Positions 7,370-16,627 of a DNA stretch of 64,000 nt are shown piece by piece; position 1 is the first letter of the stretch; every line of letters starts with the position of its first letter. Under the pieces are notes generated by a model that was not told the origin of the DNA, searched no databases, and worked only from the letters and a program-made list of their open reading frames with translations. The translations under genes were made by a program, and so were the position numbers. This stretch comes from JALYGJ01 sp036558545 (GTDB lineage Bacteria; Chloroflexota; Limnocylindria; Limnocylindrales; CSP1-4), in the NCBI GenBank assembly GCA_036558545.1, contig DATBFJ010000029.1, positions 15,831 through 79,830 of the forward strand, read 5' to 3'.

Positions 7370-8344
7370 ATGCTGACTCAGAAGCCCGCGGCCGCGCCAC
7401 TCGCGGCAAACGGCACGCGTCCCCTTGACGCGAACATCGTCTGCTATTTCGAAGGCGAATTCGTGCCATTGGCGGAGGCGAAGCTTCCGGTCATGACCCA
7501 TGGATTCCTCTATGGCACGGCGACCTTCGAAGGTATCCGCGCCTACTGGAATGACGAGCAGGAGCAGCTCTACGGGTTGAAGCTGCTCGAGCACTACAAG
7601 CGCCTGTGGCAGTCGGCCAAGGTGCTCTTGATGAAGCCACCGATGCCGCCCGAGCAGCTCGTTGACCTTACGGTCGACCTGCTCCGGCGCAACAACTTCC
7701 GCCAGGACGCGTACGTCCGCCCGACCCTCTACAAGTCGACCGAGGCGATAGGCGTGCGACTGCACGGGCTTGAGCAGCAGCTGCTGATATTTGCGGTGCC
7801 CTTTGGTGAGTACATCGCGATCGACCGCGGCATAACTGCCCAGGTCGTCTCGTGGCGGCGCAACAGCGACCAGTCGCTGCCGGCGCGTTCCAAGATCGTG
7901 GGCGCGTACGTGAACAGTGCCTTCTCGAAGACGGAGGCAGTCCTGAACGGCTACGACGAGGCGATCGTGCTGACCATGGACGGGCACGTCTCGGAAGGGT
8001 CAGCCGAGAACTTCTTCATGGTCCGCAACGGCAAGCTCGTTACGCCGCCGATTACGGACGACATCCTCGAAGGGGTGACGCGCTCGGGGCTCATCCAGCT
8101 CGCGCGCGAGGACATGGGCATGGAGACGGTCATCCGCTCCATCGACCGCAGCGAGCTGTACTCGGCAGAGGAAGCATTCCTGTGCGGCACGGGCGCGCAG
8201 ATGTCGCCGATCGTCGAGATCGACCATCGCCCCGTCGGCGACGGGGAAGTCGGGCCGATCACGCGCCGTCTGGCGCAGCTGTACTTCGACACGGTGCGGG
8301 GCAAGATGCCGCAGCACAGCAACTGGCTGACCCCCATCTACTGA
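7370..8344 (+). CDS. ilvE: Branched-chain amino acid aminotransferase
   Basis: 324-residue class IV (D-amino-acid-transaminase fold) PLP enzyme that interconverts Leu/Ile/Val with their 2-oxo acids. Seen: GTATFEGIRAYW, YVRPTLY, the PLP lysine in ARSKIVGAYVNS, EGSAENFFMVRNG and the C-terminal FLCGTGAQ region. An in-frame ATG at 7328 would add 14 residues, but the -10 box lies inside that extension and family homology starts later, so the ATG at 7370 is preferred. It stands as its own transcription unit. D-amino-acid or aminodeoxychorismate-lyase relatives are less likely given length and motifs. Confidence 0.93.
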   Translation: MLTQKPAAAPLAANGTRPLDANIVCYFEGEFVPLAEAKLPVMTHGFLYGTATFEGIRAYWNDEQEQLYGLKLLEHYKRLWQSAKVLLMKPPMPPEQLVDLTVDLLRRNNFRQDAYVRPTLYKSTEAIGVRLHGLEQQLLIFAVPFGEYIAIDRGITAQVVSWRRNSDQSLPARSKIVGAYVNSAFSKTEAVLNGYDEAIVLTMDGHVSEGSAENFFMVRNGKLVTPPITDDILEGVTRSGLIQLAREDMGMETVIRSIDRSELYSAEEAFLCGTGAQMSPIVEIDHRPVGDGEVGPITRRLAQLYFDTVRGKMPQHSNWLTPIY

Positions 8345-8415
8345 TCCGGTAACCGCCGCGGAGTGGCGCCGCACGGCTCGGTTCAGCGCACGCGGTTGCT
8401 GACGGCCTAAATCGG

Positions 8416-8421
8416 TATTCT
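8416..8421 (+). promoter_or_regulatory. -10 element of the ileS operon, predicted leaderless
   Basis: TATTCT ends 9 nt before the ileS ATG; no Shine-Dalgarno sequence is present. The short distance leaves no room for a T-box leader. Confidence 0.5.
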
Positions 8422-8430
8422 TGACGGCCC

Positions 8431-11400
8431 ATGGTCGTCGAGTCGCGGGCGGACAGCCCGTTTCAACCTGTACCCCGGCAGCTGGATCTGCCGGCGCTAG
8501 AGCACGCGATTCTCGATCAGTGGGCGGAGCGGAAGACGTTTGCCCGATTGCGCGCGCAGAACGCCGGCAACGAGCGCTGGTCGTTCCTCGATGGACCCAT
8601 CACCGCCAACAACCCGATGGGTGTGCACCACGCCTGGGGCCGCACGTACAAGGACCTATATCAGCGCTTTCACGCCATGCTCGGCCAGGACCAGCGCTTC
8701 CAGAACGGTTTCGACTGCCAGGGTCTGTGGGTCGAGGTCAACGTCGAGCGTGAGCTGGGTTATACGAGCAAGCGCGACATCGAGGCGAACGGCATCGCCA
8801 GCTTCGTCAACCTGTGCAAGCAGCGCGTGCTGACCTACGCCGCGTTACAGACCGAGCAATCCGTCCGCCTGGGCATGTGGATGGACTGGAATGACCCCGA
8901 TGAGTTGCGTCGGCTGCGCGACCTGCTTGCCGAGGACCCGCAGCAGCAGGCCACTATCGCCGGACCGGACGGGCCTGTAACGGACACGGTCGAGATGCTC
9001 GTCGGCCGGCTGGGCATGCCCGAGATCGGCGGCTCGTACTTCACCTTCAGCAACGAGAACAACGACCTGATCTGGGGCTTCCTGGCCGAATGTCACCGGC
9101 GCGGTTGGCTGTACAAGGGCCACGACTCGATGCCGTGGTGCACCCGTTGTGGCACCGGCATCAGCCAGATGGAGATGAACGAGGGTTATCAGGACCGCGA
9201 GGACCCGGGCCTGACCGTCCGTTTTCCATTGGTCGACAGGCCAGGGGAGTGGCTGCTCGTCTGGACGACAACGCCGTGGACGCTGTCGGCCAACGTCGCC
9301 GCGGCCGTTGGGCCGGAACTGACGTACGCCAGGGTGCGCCAGGGTGATGACATCTACTGGCTGGGCAAGGGCGTGCTCAAGACGGCTCTGCGCGGCAAGT
9401 TCGAAGTCATGGAGGAGAAAAAGGGCAGCGAGCTCGTTGGCTGGCGGTACCGCGGCCCGTTCGACGAGCTCCAGGCCGTTCAGGACGCTTTCGGCGCCGC
9501 TGGTTATGAACACCGGGTCGTGCCGTGGGACGAGGTAGGCGAGGAAGAGGGCACCGGCATCGTGCACATCGCGCCCGGTTGTGGCGCCGAGGACTACCAG
9601 CTGGGCAAGTCCCTTGGCCTGCCCGTCGTCGCACCGCTCAATGAGGACGGCCACTACCTCGCAGGCTTTGGCTGGTTGACCGGCCTCGATGCGCATGCGG
9701 TCGCGGAACGTGTCGTCGAGGATCTCGAGCAGAAGGGCAACTTCTACCACCTCGAGCCGTACTCGCACCGCTATCCACACTGCTGGCGCTGCGGCACTCC
9801 ATTGCTGTTCCGCGTCGTCGACGAGTGGTACATCTCGATGGGCGAGGTGTACGACAAGCCGCGCGAGCAGGTCACTGCCGACGAGAAGAACCGCAGCCTG
9901 CGCTACCAGATCATGGATGTCGTCGACCAGATTCGCTGGATCCCCGCCTTTGGCTACGACCGCGAGATCGACTGGCTGCGCACCATGGCCGACTGGATGA
10001 TCTCCAAGAAGCGCTACTGGGGTCTGGCGCTGCCGATCTGGGAATGCGCGTCGTGCCAGGAGTTTGACGTTATCAGCAGCCGCGACGAGCTCAAGCAGCG
10101 TGCGGTCGAGGGATGGGATCTGTTCGAGGGCCACACGCCCCACAGGCCGTATGTGGACGCGGTGAAGGTGGCCTGCTCGTCATGCGGCGGTGAGATGACG
10201 CGCATCGCGGATGTCGGCAATCCCTGGCTCGACGCGGGCATCGTCCCGTTCTCGACGATGCACTACCGGACCGAGCCGGACTACTGGCGGCAGTGGTTTC
10301 CGGCCGACTTCGTGACCGAATCCTTCCCCGGCCAGTTCCGCAACTGGTTCTACTCGATGCTGGCGATGAGCACAGTCCTGCGCCGCGAGCCGCCGTTCAA
10401 AGCGTTGATGGGCTACGCGACGTTGTACGGCGACGACGGCCGGCCGATGCACAAGAGCTGGGGCAACGCTGTCGAGTTCAACGAAGGTGCGGAACGCATC
10501 GGGGTCGACGTGATGCGCTGGATGTTTGCCGGGCAGCGCCTCGACGACAACATCCTGTTCGGCTACCGGACCGCGGACGAGGCGCGTCGCGAGCTGCTCG
10601 TACTGTGGAACGTCTATGTCTTCTTCGTGACGTACGCCAGGCTGGCCGGATGGAAGCCGGAGCGCGGCATCCACTCGGAGATCGAGATGGCGGATGACTG
10701 GCCTCTGCTGGACCGTTGGATCCTGTCACGCGTCGCCGGACTTGCCACGTCCGTCCGGACGCGGCTCGAGGAGTTCGACGCTGCCGGCGCGGTGAGGCTG
10801 GTTGGCACGTTCATCGATGAGCTCTCGACCTGGTACCTGCGCCGGTCACGCGGGAGGATGCGCCTCACCGCGCCGCAAAGCGACCGCAATGCCGCGTTCT
10901 CGACGCTCCACGCGACGTTGATCGCCCTCAGCCGGGTGCTGGCGCCGATCCTGCCGTTCCTGTCCGAGTCGATGTACCAGAACCTCGTCGCAGGAACCAT
11001 GCCGCAACTGCCCGACAGCGTTCATCTGACGAGCTGGCCGGACGACATCATGGCGCAACATCGCGACCAGAAGCTGGAAGCGGCGATGGATTACATCGTG
11101 CGCGCAGTCGACCTGGGGCGGACGCTCCGCTCGCAGGCCGGTCTGAATCTGCGCCAACCAATCCGCCACGTCTGGGTGGCGCTGCCGGCCGGCGCGGCCG
11201 TGGACGAGGAACTGCTGGCAAGTTTGGGTGAGGACGACCTGCTCAACGCCAAGTCGATCGAGCGAATAGCCGGCGATTCGGATCTCATCGAGCGCCGCGT
11301 CAAGCCGCTGCTGCCCAAGATCGGCCAGCGCCTCGGCCCTCAGACGCAGGCAGTTTTGGCGGCGGCGCGCAACAACGAAGTCGAGTATCTGTCGTCAGGT

Positions 11401-11805
11401 GCCGTGCGCCTTGCCGGCGTGGAGCTGGCCGCGGACGAAGTCGAGTTGATCGCAACGCCGCGTGCGGGCACTGCCATCGCGCATGATCAAGGCCTGGTCG
11501 TGGCGATCGATACGGAGCTCGACGATGAGTTGCGCGCTGAAGGCGACGCGCGCGAGCTGACGCGCGCGGTCCAGGATCTGCGCAAGCAGGCAGGGCTGGA
11601 GCTGGACGACACCATCGAGCTCTGGCTATCGGCGCCCTCCGACGTGCTCGCGCCACTGCACCCTTATTTGGCGCGCGTCGCCGCGGACACGCTTGCTGAC
11701 AACCTGGCGCATGACGAGGCACCCTCGGACGCCCTCCACGCCACTCAGTCGATCGGCGGCGGGGACGTCGTGATCTCGCTGCGACGCATCGAGACCGCAC
11801 CTTGA
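8431..11805 (+). CDS. ileS: Isoleucyl-tRNA synthetase (class I, variant signatures)
   Basis: 1124-residue class I tRNA ligase that charges tRNA-Ile in the cytosol. The HIGH region reads GVHHAWGRT (HHAWG 66-70) and the KMSKS region reads MHKSWGN (673-679); both differ from textbook forms. The editing-domain signatures VWTTTPWTLSANVA and GTGIVHIAPGCG, and CXXC pairs such as CWRCG, CASC and CSSCGG, are present. The C-terminal anticodon-binding half follows residue 720. Length and the long editing domain favour IleRS over ValRS or LeuRS. First gene of ileS-lspA-rluD-kinase-priA; the stop overlaps the lspA start. Confidence 0.88.
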   Translation: MVVESRADSPFQPVPRQLDLPALEHAILDQWAERKTFARLRAQNAGNERWSFLDGPITANNPMGVHHAWGRTYKDLYQRFHAMLGQDQRFQNGFDCQGLWVEVNVERELGYTSKRDIEANGIASFVNLCKQRVLTYAALQTEQSVRLGMWMDWNDPDELRRLRDLLAEDPQQQATIAGPDGPVTDTVEMLVGRLGMPEIGGSYFTFSNENNDLIWGFLAECHRRGWLYKGHDSMPWCTRCGTGISQMEMNEGYQDREDPGLTVRFPLVDRPGEWLLVWTTTPWTLSANVAAAVGPELTYARVRQGDDIYWLGKGVLKTALRGKFEVMEEKKGSELVGWRYRGPFDELQAVQDAFGAAGYEHRVVPWDEVGEEEGTGIVHIAPGCGAEDYQLGKSLGLPVVAPLNEDGHYLAGFGWLTGLDAHAVAERVVEDLEQKGNFYHLEPYSHRYPHCWRCGTPLLFRVVDEWYISMGEVYDKPREQVTADEKNRSLRYQIMDVVDQIRWIPAFGYDREIDWLRTMADWMISKKRYWGLALPIWECASCQEFDVISSRDELKQRAVEGWDLFEGHTPHRPYVDAVKVACSSCGGEMTRIADVGNPWLDAGIVPFSTMHYRTEPDYWRQWFPADFVTESFPGQFRNWFYSMLAMSTVLRREPPFKALMGYATLYGDDGRPMHKSWGNAVEFNEGAERIGVDVMRWMFAGQRLDDNILFGYRTADEARRELLVLWNVYVFFVTYARLAGWKPERGIHSEIEMADDWPLLDRWILSRVAGLATSVRTRLEEFDAAGAVRLVGTFIDELSTWYLRRSRGRMRLTAPQSDRNAAFSTLHATLIALSRVLAPILPFLSESMYQNLVAGTMPQLPDSVHLTSWPDDIMAQHRDQKLEAAMDYIVRAVDLGRTLRSQAGLNLRQPIRHVWVALPAGAAVDEELLASLGEDDLLNAKSIERIAGDSDLIERRVKPLLPKIGQRLGPQTQAVLAAARNNEVEYLSSGAVRLAGVELAADEVELIATPRAGTAIAHDQGLVVAIDTELDDELRAEGDARELTRAVQDLRKQAGLELDDTIELWLSAPSDVLAPLHPYLARVAADTLADNLAHDEAPSDALHATQSIGGGDVVISLRRIETAP

Positions 11806-12353
11806 AGCGGCTCGCGGACAAGCGCTGGCATTGGCTGGCGTTCGGCGTGATCGCCATCGCAGTCATAGTCGTTGACCAGCTTTCCAAGGCATTCATCGAT
11901 GCCAACTTCGAGCTTGCATCGGTACATCCGCTGCCGGGCGGCACAGCGCCAACCAACGTAATCGGCGATCTCGTGCGCATCGCCAAGTCGTACAACGACG
12001 GGGGCATCTTTGGTCTGTTCGGAAATTCGGCCGTCATCCTGGCAATCTCGAGCCTCGCGGTGATCGGCTTGATCGTGGTCTACGAGTGGCGCGAGGGCGG
12101 GCGCTCCTGGCTGCTCACGCTCGCGCTGGGTCTGCTGCTCGGCGGCGCCATCGGCAACTTCATCGATCGCATCCGCTTCGGCTGGGTCATCGATTTCGTC
12201 GACATGGGCATTGGCGACAAGCGGTTCTTCACGTTCAACGTCGCCGACTCGGCGATCAGCATCGCGCTGCTGTTGCTGATCATCCTTGCGCTCTTCCATG
12301 AGCGCCTGACGCGAGGCCGTCACAGCCCGGCGCAAGAGGCCAGTCACTCCTGA
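11802..12353 (+). CDS. lspA: Lipoprotein signal peptidase II
   Basis: 183-residue integral membrane aspartyl protease that removes signal peptides from prolipoproteins such as the one encoded at 2480-3187. Four hydrophobic segments are visible. Conserved VDQLSK, GNFIDRIRFGWVIDFVD and FNVADSAIS supply the catalytic Asp pair. The TTG start overlaps the ileS stop by 4 nt. The ileS-lspA-rluD order is widespread in bacteria. Confidence 0.95.
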   Translation: MKRLADKRWHWLAFGVIAIAVIVVDQLSKAFIDANFELASVHPLPGGTAPTNVIGDLVRIAKSYNDGGIFGLFGNSAVILAISSLAVIGLIVVYEWREGGRSWLLTLALGLLLGGAIGNFIDRIRFGWVIDFVDMGIGDKRFFTFNVADSAISIALLLLIILALFHERLTRGRHSPAQEASHS

Positions 12354-13282
12354 TGGCCGAGCGCGTCTCGGTGGTCGTGCCGGCAACCGATCGACCCAGG
12401 CGCGCTGACCAGGTCGTCGCGGATGCTGTCGGACTGTCCCGGTCGTATGTCCAGCGACTGATCGAGGACGGCCGCTTGACGCTCCACGGCCAGCCGATCA
12501 AGAGCAACACCGTGCTCGCCGCGGGTACCAGCCTCGAGTTGGACATACCCGAAAGGCCGACACAGAAGATTGAGGCGGAGGAGATCCCGCTCCGCGTCGT
12601 CTACGAGGACAGTGACGTCCTGATCATCGACAAGCCAGCCGGGTTGGTGACCCATCCTGCCCCTGGTCAAACGAGCGGCACGCTGGTGAACGCGCTTCTC
12701 GCGCGCGGCGGCATCGAGGCCTACGGCACGGTCGCGGGTGAGGACCGGCCGGGCATCGTCCATCGCCTCGACCGCGATACGTCAGGCCTGATCGTGGTCG
12801 CTCGCAACGACAAGGCGCAATCGGCCTTGATGGCACAGCTCAAGGCTCGCCGTGTCAAGAAGACGTACCTCGCGCTGGCGCACGGCGCGATGCCCGCAGA
12901 GAACGGCCGCATCGAGGCCCCCATTGGGCGAGACCCGCGACACTATTCGCGCATGGCCGTTATCCCAGACGGTAAGCCGGCAACGACCGGCTACCGCGTT
13001 CGCGAGCGTTTCCCGGGCTGGTCGTTGCTCGAGGTCGACTTGATGACCGGCCGAACCCATCAGATCCGCGTACATCTCGCGTCGATCGGTCATGCCGTGG
13101 CGGGCGATTCGGTGTACGCCACCGGGGTAGCTCGCCAGGGTCCCCCGGGACTTGATCGAATGTTCCTCCATTCGTGGCGCATCGAGTTCGCGGCAGTAGA
13201 AGGCGACGGGATCATCCGCGCCGAGGCGCCACTGCCGCACGAGCTTGAGGACGTGCTTCAAACGATGCGCGACAGCAAATGA
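12353..13282 (+). CDS. rluD: RluA/RluD-family 23S rRNA pseudouridine synthase
   Basis: 309 residues. An N-terminal S4 RNA-binding domain (ADAVGLSRSYVQRLIEDGRL, about residues 22-41) is followed by the RluA catalytic domain with HRLDRDTSGLIVVA containing the catalytic Asp. Downstream motifs LMTGRTHQIRVHLASIGH confirm the family. It modifies uridines in 23S rRNA; RluD is inferred from domain order, not proven site. ATG overlaps the lspA stop by 1 nt. Confidence 0.92.
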   Translation: MAERVSVVVPATDRPRRADQVVADAVGLSRSYVQRLIEDGRLTLHGQPIKSNTVLAAGTSLELDIPERPTQKIEAEEIPLRVVYEDSDVLIIDKPAGLVTHPAPGQTSGTLVNALLARGGIEAYGTVAGEDRPGIVHRLDRDTSGLIVVARNDKAQSALMAQLKARRVKKTYLALAHGAMPAENGRIEAPIGRDPRHYSRMAVIPDGKPATTGYRVRERFPGWSLLEVDLMTGRTHQIRVHLASIGHAVAGDSVYATGVARQGPPGLDRMFLHSWRIEFAAVEGDGIIRAEAPLPHELEDVLQTMRDSK

Positions 13283-13905
13283 AGCCGAACGTTTCGGTGC
13301 TCATCTCGGGACCTTCGCGAACGGGCAAGACGACGGCCGCCGAATTGCTGGCCGAGCGCTACGGCATCCCGAACATCAAGATCGGCGAGGAGTTCCGCCG
13401 CACGTATGGCATTCATACGTCGCACCACGTTGAACGCGATCCGGCTTTCGACAAGAAGATGGACGACTTTCAGGCCGACAAGATCCGCACAGCGACCCCG
13501 GGTCAGCCGTTCATCCTGGAAGGTCGATTGGCCGCCTTCCTGGCCAGCGTCGAGCGGGCAAAGCAGCCGCTGCCTGTCGTGACGGTTCTCTTCTGGGCAC
13601 CCGAAGAGGAGCGCATGGAGCGTCAGCTGCGCAAGGTCAAGCGCGATCATCCCGACTCGACCGTGACGCTCAAGGAGCTGCTCGAGGGCGAACGCCAGCG
13701 CGAGGCCTACGACCTGGCACAGTGGAAGCACGTTCACCCAGAGATCGACGACAAGAACGTGTTCGACCCGGATCTGACCGATGAGCAGGGTTCGCCTGTC
13801 TACGACCTGGTGGTCGACACTCGGGTCGGCATGCCAGGCGTCGTCGCCGACGTCGTTCACGACTGGCTGGTTCAGCGAGGAGCGTTCGACAACGACCCTG
13901 CTTAG
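13279..13905 (+). CDS. P-loop kinase resembling archaeal-type cytidylate kinase
   Basis: 208 residues. Walker A GPSRTGKTT lies at 11-19, followed by KIGEEFRR, HVERDP.FDKKMD and FILEGRLAAF. This layout matches the archaeal CMP-kinase-like family (short, substrate site after a DP acidic patch) better than bacterial Cmk. The likely reaction is phosphoryl transfer from ATP to a nucleotide or similar small substrate, but the substrate is inferred. ATG overlaps the rluD stop by 4 nt, and priA starts 7 nt downstream. Confidence 0.6.
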   Translation: MKPNVSVLISGPSRTGKTTAAELLAERYGIPNIKIGEEFRRTYGIHTSHHVERDPAFDKKMDDFQADKIRTATPGQPFILEGRLAAFLASVERAKQPLPVVTVLFWAPEEERMERQLRKVKRDHPDSTVTLKELLEGERQREAYDLAQWKHVHPEIDDKNVFDPDLTDEQGSPVYDLVVDTRVGMPGVVADVVHDWLVQRGAFDNDPA

Positions 13906-13912
13906 CCCGGCC

Positions 13913-16180
13913 GTGACGGCCGTCGAGGTTGCCGTGGACGCCGCCGGACCGCGCGGCGGGCAAACGTTCACGTACTCGGTGCCCGAGGCTCTGGGTACCG
14001 TGACGCCAGGCGAAGCGGTGCTGGTCGAGTACGGACGTCGCCGCGCGCTGGGAGTCGTGGTGGCGGCGACACAGGAAGCGCCCGACCGTGAGATCAAGCC
14101 GATTCTCGCGCGGGTGCGCTCAGACGGACCGCTTCTGGCTCCGCTCCAGCTCGAGCTCGCTCGGTTCATTGCGACGCACTACCTGGCACCGCCGGCGATG
14201 GTCATGCGCGCGATGCTGGCGCCCGGGATGCTCGAGCGCGTGGAGCGCGTCACGCGCCAGGCCGACGGCCGGGTTGACACGGAATGGATCGTCCGGCCGC
14301 CCGAGGCACGCGAGAAGTTGGAGCGGCGCGTTCGTCTCACGGATGCGGGCCGCTCACTTGCGTCGGGCGCCATCAACGGCGATCGCCTTGGGCCACGCCA
14401 GCGCGCCCTGATATCCGAGCTTGCTCAACAGACCGACTCCGCTTCGGCCGCTGAGCTCGCCTCTCGCCACGGGACAAGCGCGATCCCCGGCCTCTCGAAG
14501 CGCGGCCTCATCGAGATCGAGACGGTACGGGTCGAGCGACGGCCGCTGGAAGGGCGCGCCTGGCCGGAGCGTGGCTCTCGACCGGAGGACTCAGCCGCCA
14601 CGGGCCCTCAGCGACTCGCGGTCGATCGCATCGTCGAACTGGTCGCAACGCACCGGCACGAGACGATCCTGCTCGAGGGAACCACGGCGAGCGGCAAGAC
14701 GAGCGTTTACACAGAAGCGATCAGGGCTGCTCTGGCGCAGGGCAGGGGAGCGCTCGTGCTGGTGCCGGAGATCGCGCTGGCCGTTCCACTGCTCGACAGG
14801 CTGCGCTTTGATCTCAACGTCGAGGTGGCCCTACTTCACAGCGCGCTGGGCGACGGCGAGCGGGCCGACGAGTGGCGCCGCATCCGCGGCGGCGAAGCAC
14901 GCGTTGTCGTGGGCACGCGCATCGCGGCGCTCGCGCCAATCGCCGATCCGGGAGTGGTGATCGTCGACGAGGAGCACGATCCCGCGTACAAGTCGGACAG
15001 GACGCCGCGGTTTCAGGCGCGGGACGTCGCGGTGGAGCTGGGTCGACTCTCAGGCGCGCCAGTCGTCCTCGGTAGCGCCACTCCTGATGTAGTCACATAT
15101 GGCCGAGCGCTCAGCGGCGAGTTCGACCGCATCGTGCTTCCGCGGGTCACTGGCGCGCGACCGGATGTCGAGATCGTCGATCTTCGCGCGGAGCTCGCCG
15201 CCGGCAACAAGGGACTCTTGTCCCAGCTCCTGGCGGACGCGATTGGCGCGCTCGACACGAACAACCACGACCAGGCGATTCTCGTCATCAATCGCCGCGG
15301 CAGCGCCAGTGTCGTCGTCTGCCGCGACTGTGGCTACGTCCAGATTTGTCCCGAGTGCCAGCGGCCGCTCGTCTTCCACGCGAACACGCTGTCTCTGCGC
15401 TGCCATCACTGTGGCGCCACCGCGCCCGTGGCCCGGCAGTGTCCAGCCTGCCAGTCGGTGCGCATCCGTTACCTGGGCGGAGGCACGCAGCGCGTCGAGC
15501 GCGAAGTCCAGATCCGTTTTCCGCATCTGCGCGTCGCTCGCCTGGACCGCGACGTCGTCGAACGCAAAGGCGAGGCGACGCGCGTCATAGACCGCTTCGC
15601 GTCGGGCGAGGCCGACGTATTGGTAGGCACGGCGCTGGTCGCGAAGGGCCTCGACGTGCCGCAGGTCACGCTCGTCGGGGTGGTCAGCGCGGATGTTGCG
15701 CTCAACTTGCCCGACCAGCGCGCGGCCGAACGCACGTATCAATTGCTGGTGCAGGCGATCGGCCGCGCGGGCCGTGGCAGCAAGCCAGGCACGGCCATCA
15801 TCCAGACCTATATCCCGGATCATCCCGTCATCGCCGCGCTCGGCGACGAGGACGCGAGCGAGTTCTACGGCGCCGAGCTCGCCTCTCGACGGCTGTTCAA
15901 TGCGCCGCCATTCGGAGACGTGATCAAGCTGACAGTCGCGCTCGAAGACCGCGCCGCGGCCGAAAAGAAAGCCGCGGACATGGCGGCGCAGATGCGCGAA
16001 CGGGCGGGCGCCCTGGGCGCGAACGTGGAGGTATTGGGGCCACTGCCGGCTTACATCGCACGGCGCGCCGGGCGCTGGCGCTTTCACGTCGTACTGCGCG
16101 GAGCAAGGCCGATCGACCTCCTGGGTGGCGACCCCGGCGCGCCGTGGTCCGTGGACGTCGATCCGGAAAGCCTGCTCTAG
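13913..16180 (+). CDS. priA: Primosomal replication restart helicase PriA
   Basis: 755 residues from GTG 13913; the frame runs further upstream over the kinase gene, but family homology begins at VAVDAAGPRGGQTFTYSVP. Order: 3'-DNA-binding domain (1-100), winged helix, then SF2 helicase with Walker A GTTASGKT (256-263) and Walker B VDEEH. The zinc region between the helicase halves holds eight cysteines (CRDCGYVQICPEC, CHHCG, CPAC; about residues 470-520). C-terminal GRAGRG is helicase motif VI. It reloads the replisome at stalled forks and interacts with SSB in the family. The last 4 nt overlap a convergent gene. Confidence 0.95.
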   Translation: MTAVEVAVDAAGPRGGQTFTYSVPEALGTVTPGEAVLVEYGRRRALGVVVAATQEAPDREIKPILARVRSDGPLLAPLQLELARFIATHYLAPPAMVMRAMLAPGMLERVERVTRQADGRVDTEWIVRPPEAREKLERRVRLTDAGRSLASGAINGDRLGPRQRALISELAQQTDSASAAELASRHGTSAIPGLSKRGLIEIETVRVERRPLEGRAWPERGSRPEDSAATGPQRLAVDRIVELVATHRHETILLEGTTASGKTSVYTEAIRAALAQGRGALVLVPEIALAVPLLDRLRFDLNVEVALLHSALGDGERADEWRRIRGGEARVVVGTRIAALAPIADPGVVIVDEEHDPAYKSDRTPRFQARDVAVELGRLSGAPVVLGSATPDVVTYGRALSGEFDRIVLPRVTGARPDVEIVDLRAELAAGNKGLLSQLLADAIGALDTNNHDQAILVINRRGSASVVVCRDCGYVQICPECQRPLVFHANTLSLRCHHCGATAPVARQCPACQSVRIRYLGGGTQRVEREVQIRFPHLRVARLDRDVVERKGEATRVIDRFASGEADVLVGTALVAKGLDVPQVTLVGVVSADVALNLPDQRAAERTYQLLVQAIGRAGRGSKPGTAIIQTYIPDHPVIAALGDEDASEFYGAELASRRLFNAPPFGDVIKLTVALEDRAAAEKKAADMAAQMRERAGALGANVEVLGPLPAYIARRAGRWRFHVVLRGARPIDLLGGDPGAPWSVDVDPESLL

Positions 16181-16605
16181 CCGACCTTCTCCGTGACCTT
16201 TCCCTGCTGCAGGATGCGGATGGCGTTGCCGAATGGATCGCGCAGTCCCATGTCAGTGCCGTAGAAGTGCTCCGTCGGCTCCATCGTGAAGTCGGTGACT
16301 CCGCGCTCCTTGAGCGTTTCATAGAAACCCACGGCATCGTCGGTAATGAATACCGGGCCGCCCAGCGCGCCCTTGCTGATCAGCTCTCGGAGCTGCGCGG
16401 CCGTCGCCTCGTCGTGCAGTGGAGGACCCGGCTCCTCGAGGTTCATCTCCGTGCCGTTCTCGCCCGGAACGCGGACCGTGAGCCAGCGGTAACCACCCTG
16501 GCGCACGTCATTTCCCTTCTCGAGCCCAAGCTTGTTTACATAGAAATCGAGCGCTTCGTCCTTGTCGAGTACGTAGATCGAAGCGACGCTGAATTTCGTG
16601 ATCAT
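16177..16605 (-). CDS. VOC (glyoxalase/bleomycin-resistance fold) family protein
   Basis: 142 residues. Two beta-alpha-beta-beta-beta units are visible: LDKDEALDFYVNKLGLE at the start and LRDPFGNAIRILQ near the end. The usual His/Glu metal ligands are incomplete, so a binding or resistance role is as likely as lyase or dioxygenase activity. GGGAGA precedes the ATG. It follows the AraC-type regulator gene by 22 nt on the same strand, which suggests a two-gene operon. It overlaps the end of priA by 4 nt. Confidence 0.8.
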   Translation of the reverse strand: MITKFSVASIYVLDKDEALDFYVNKLGLEKGNDVRQGGYRWLTVRVPGENGTEMNLEEPGPPLHDEATAAQLRELISKGALGGPVFITDDAVGFYETLKERGVTDFTMEPTEHFYGTDMGLRDPFGNAIRILQQGKVTEKVG

Positions 16606-16627
16606 GGCCTATTTCTCCCGAGTGGCG

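Noticed and set aside
8345..8430. T-box riboswitch before ileS
   Set aside because: Only 86 bp separate ilvE and ileS, and the -10 lies 9 nt before the ATG, leaving no room for a T-box leader.
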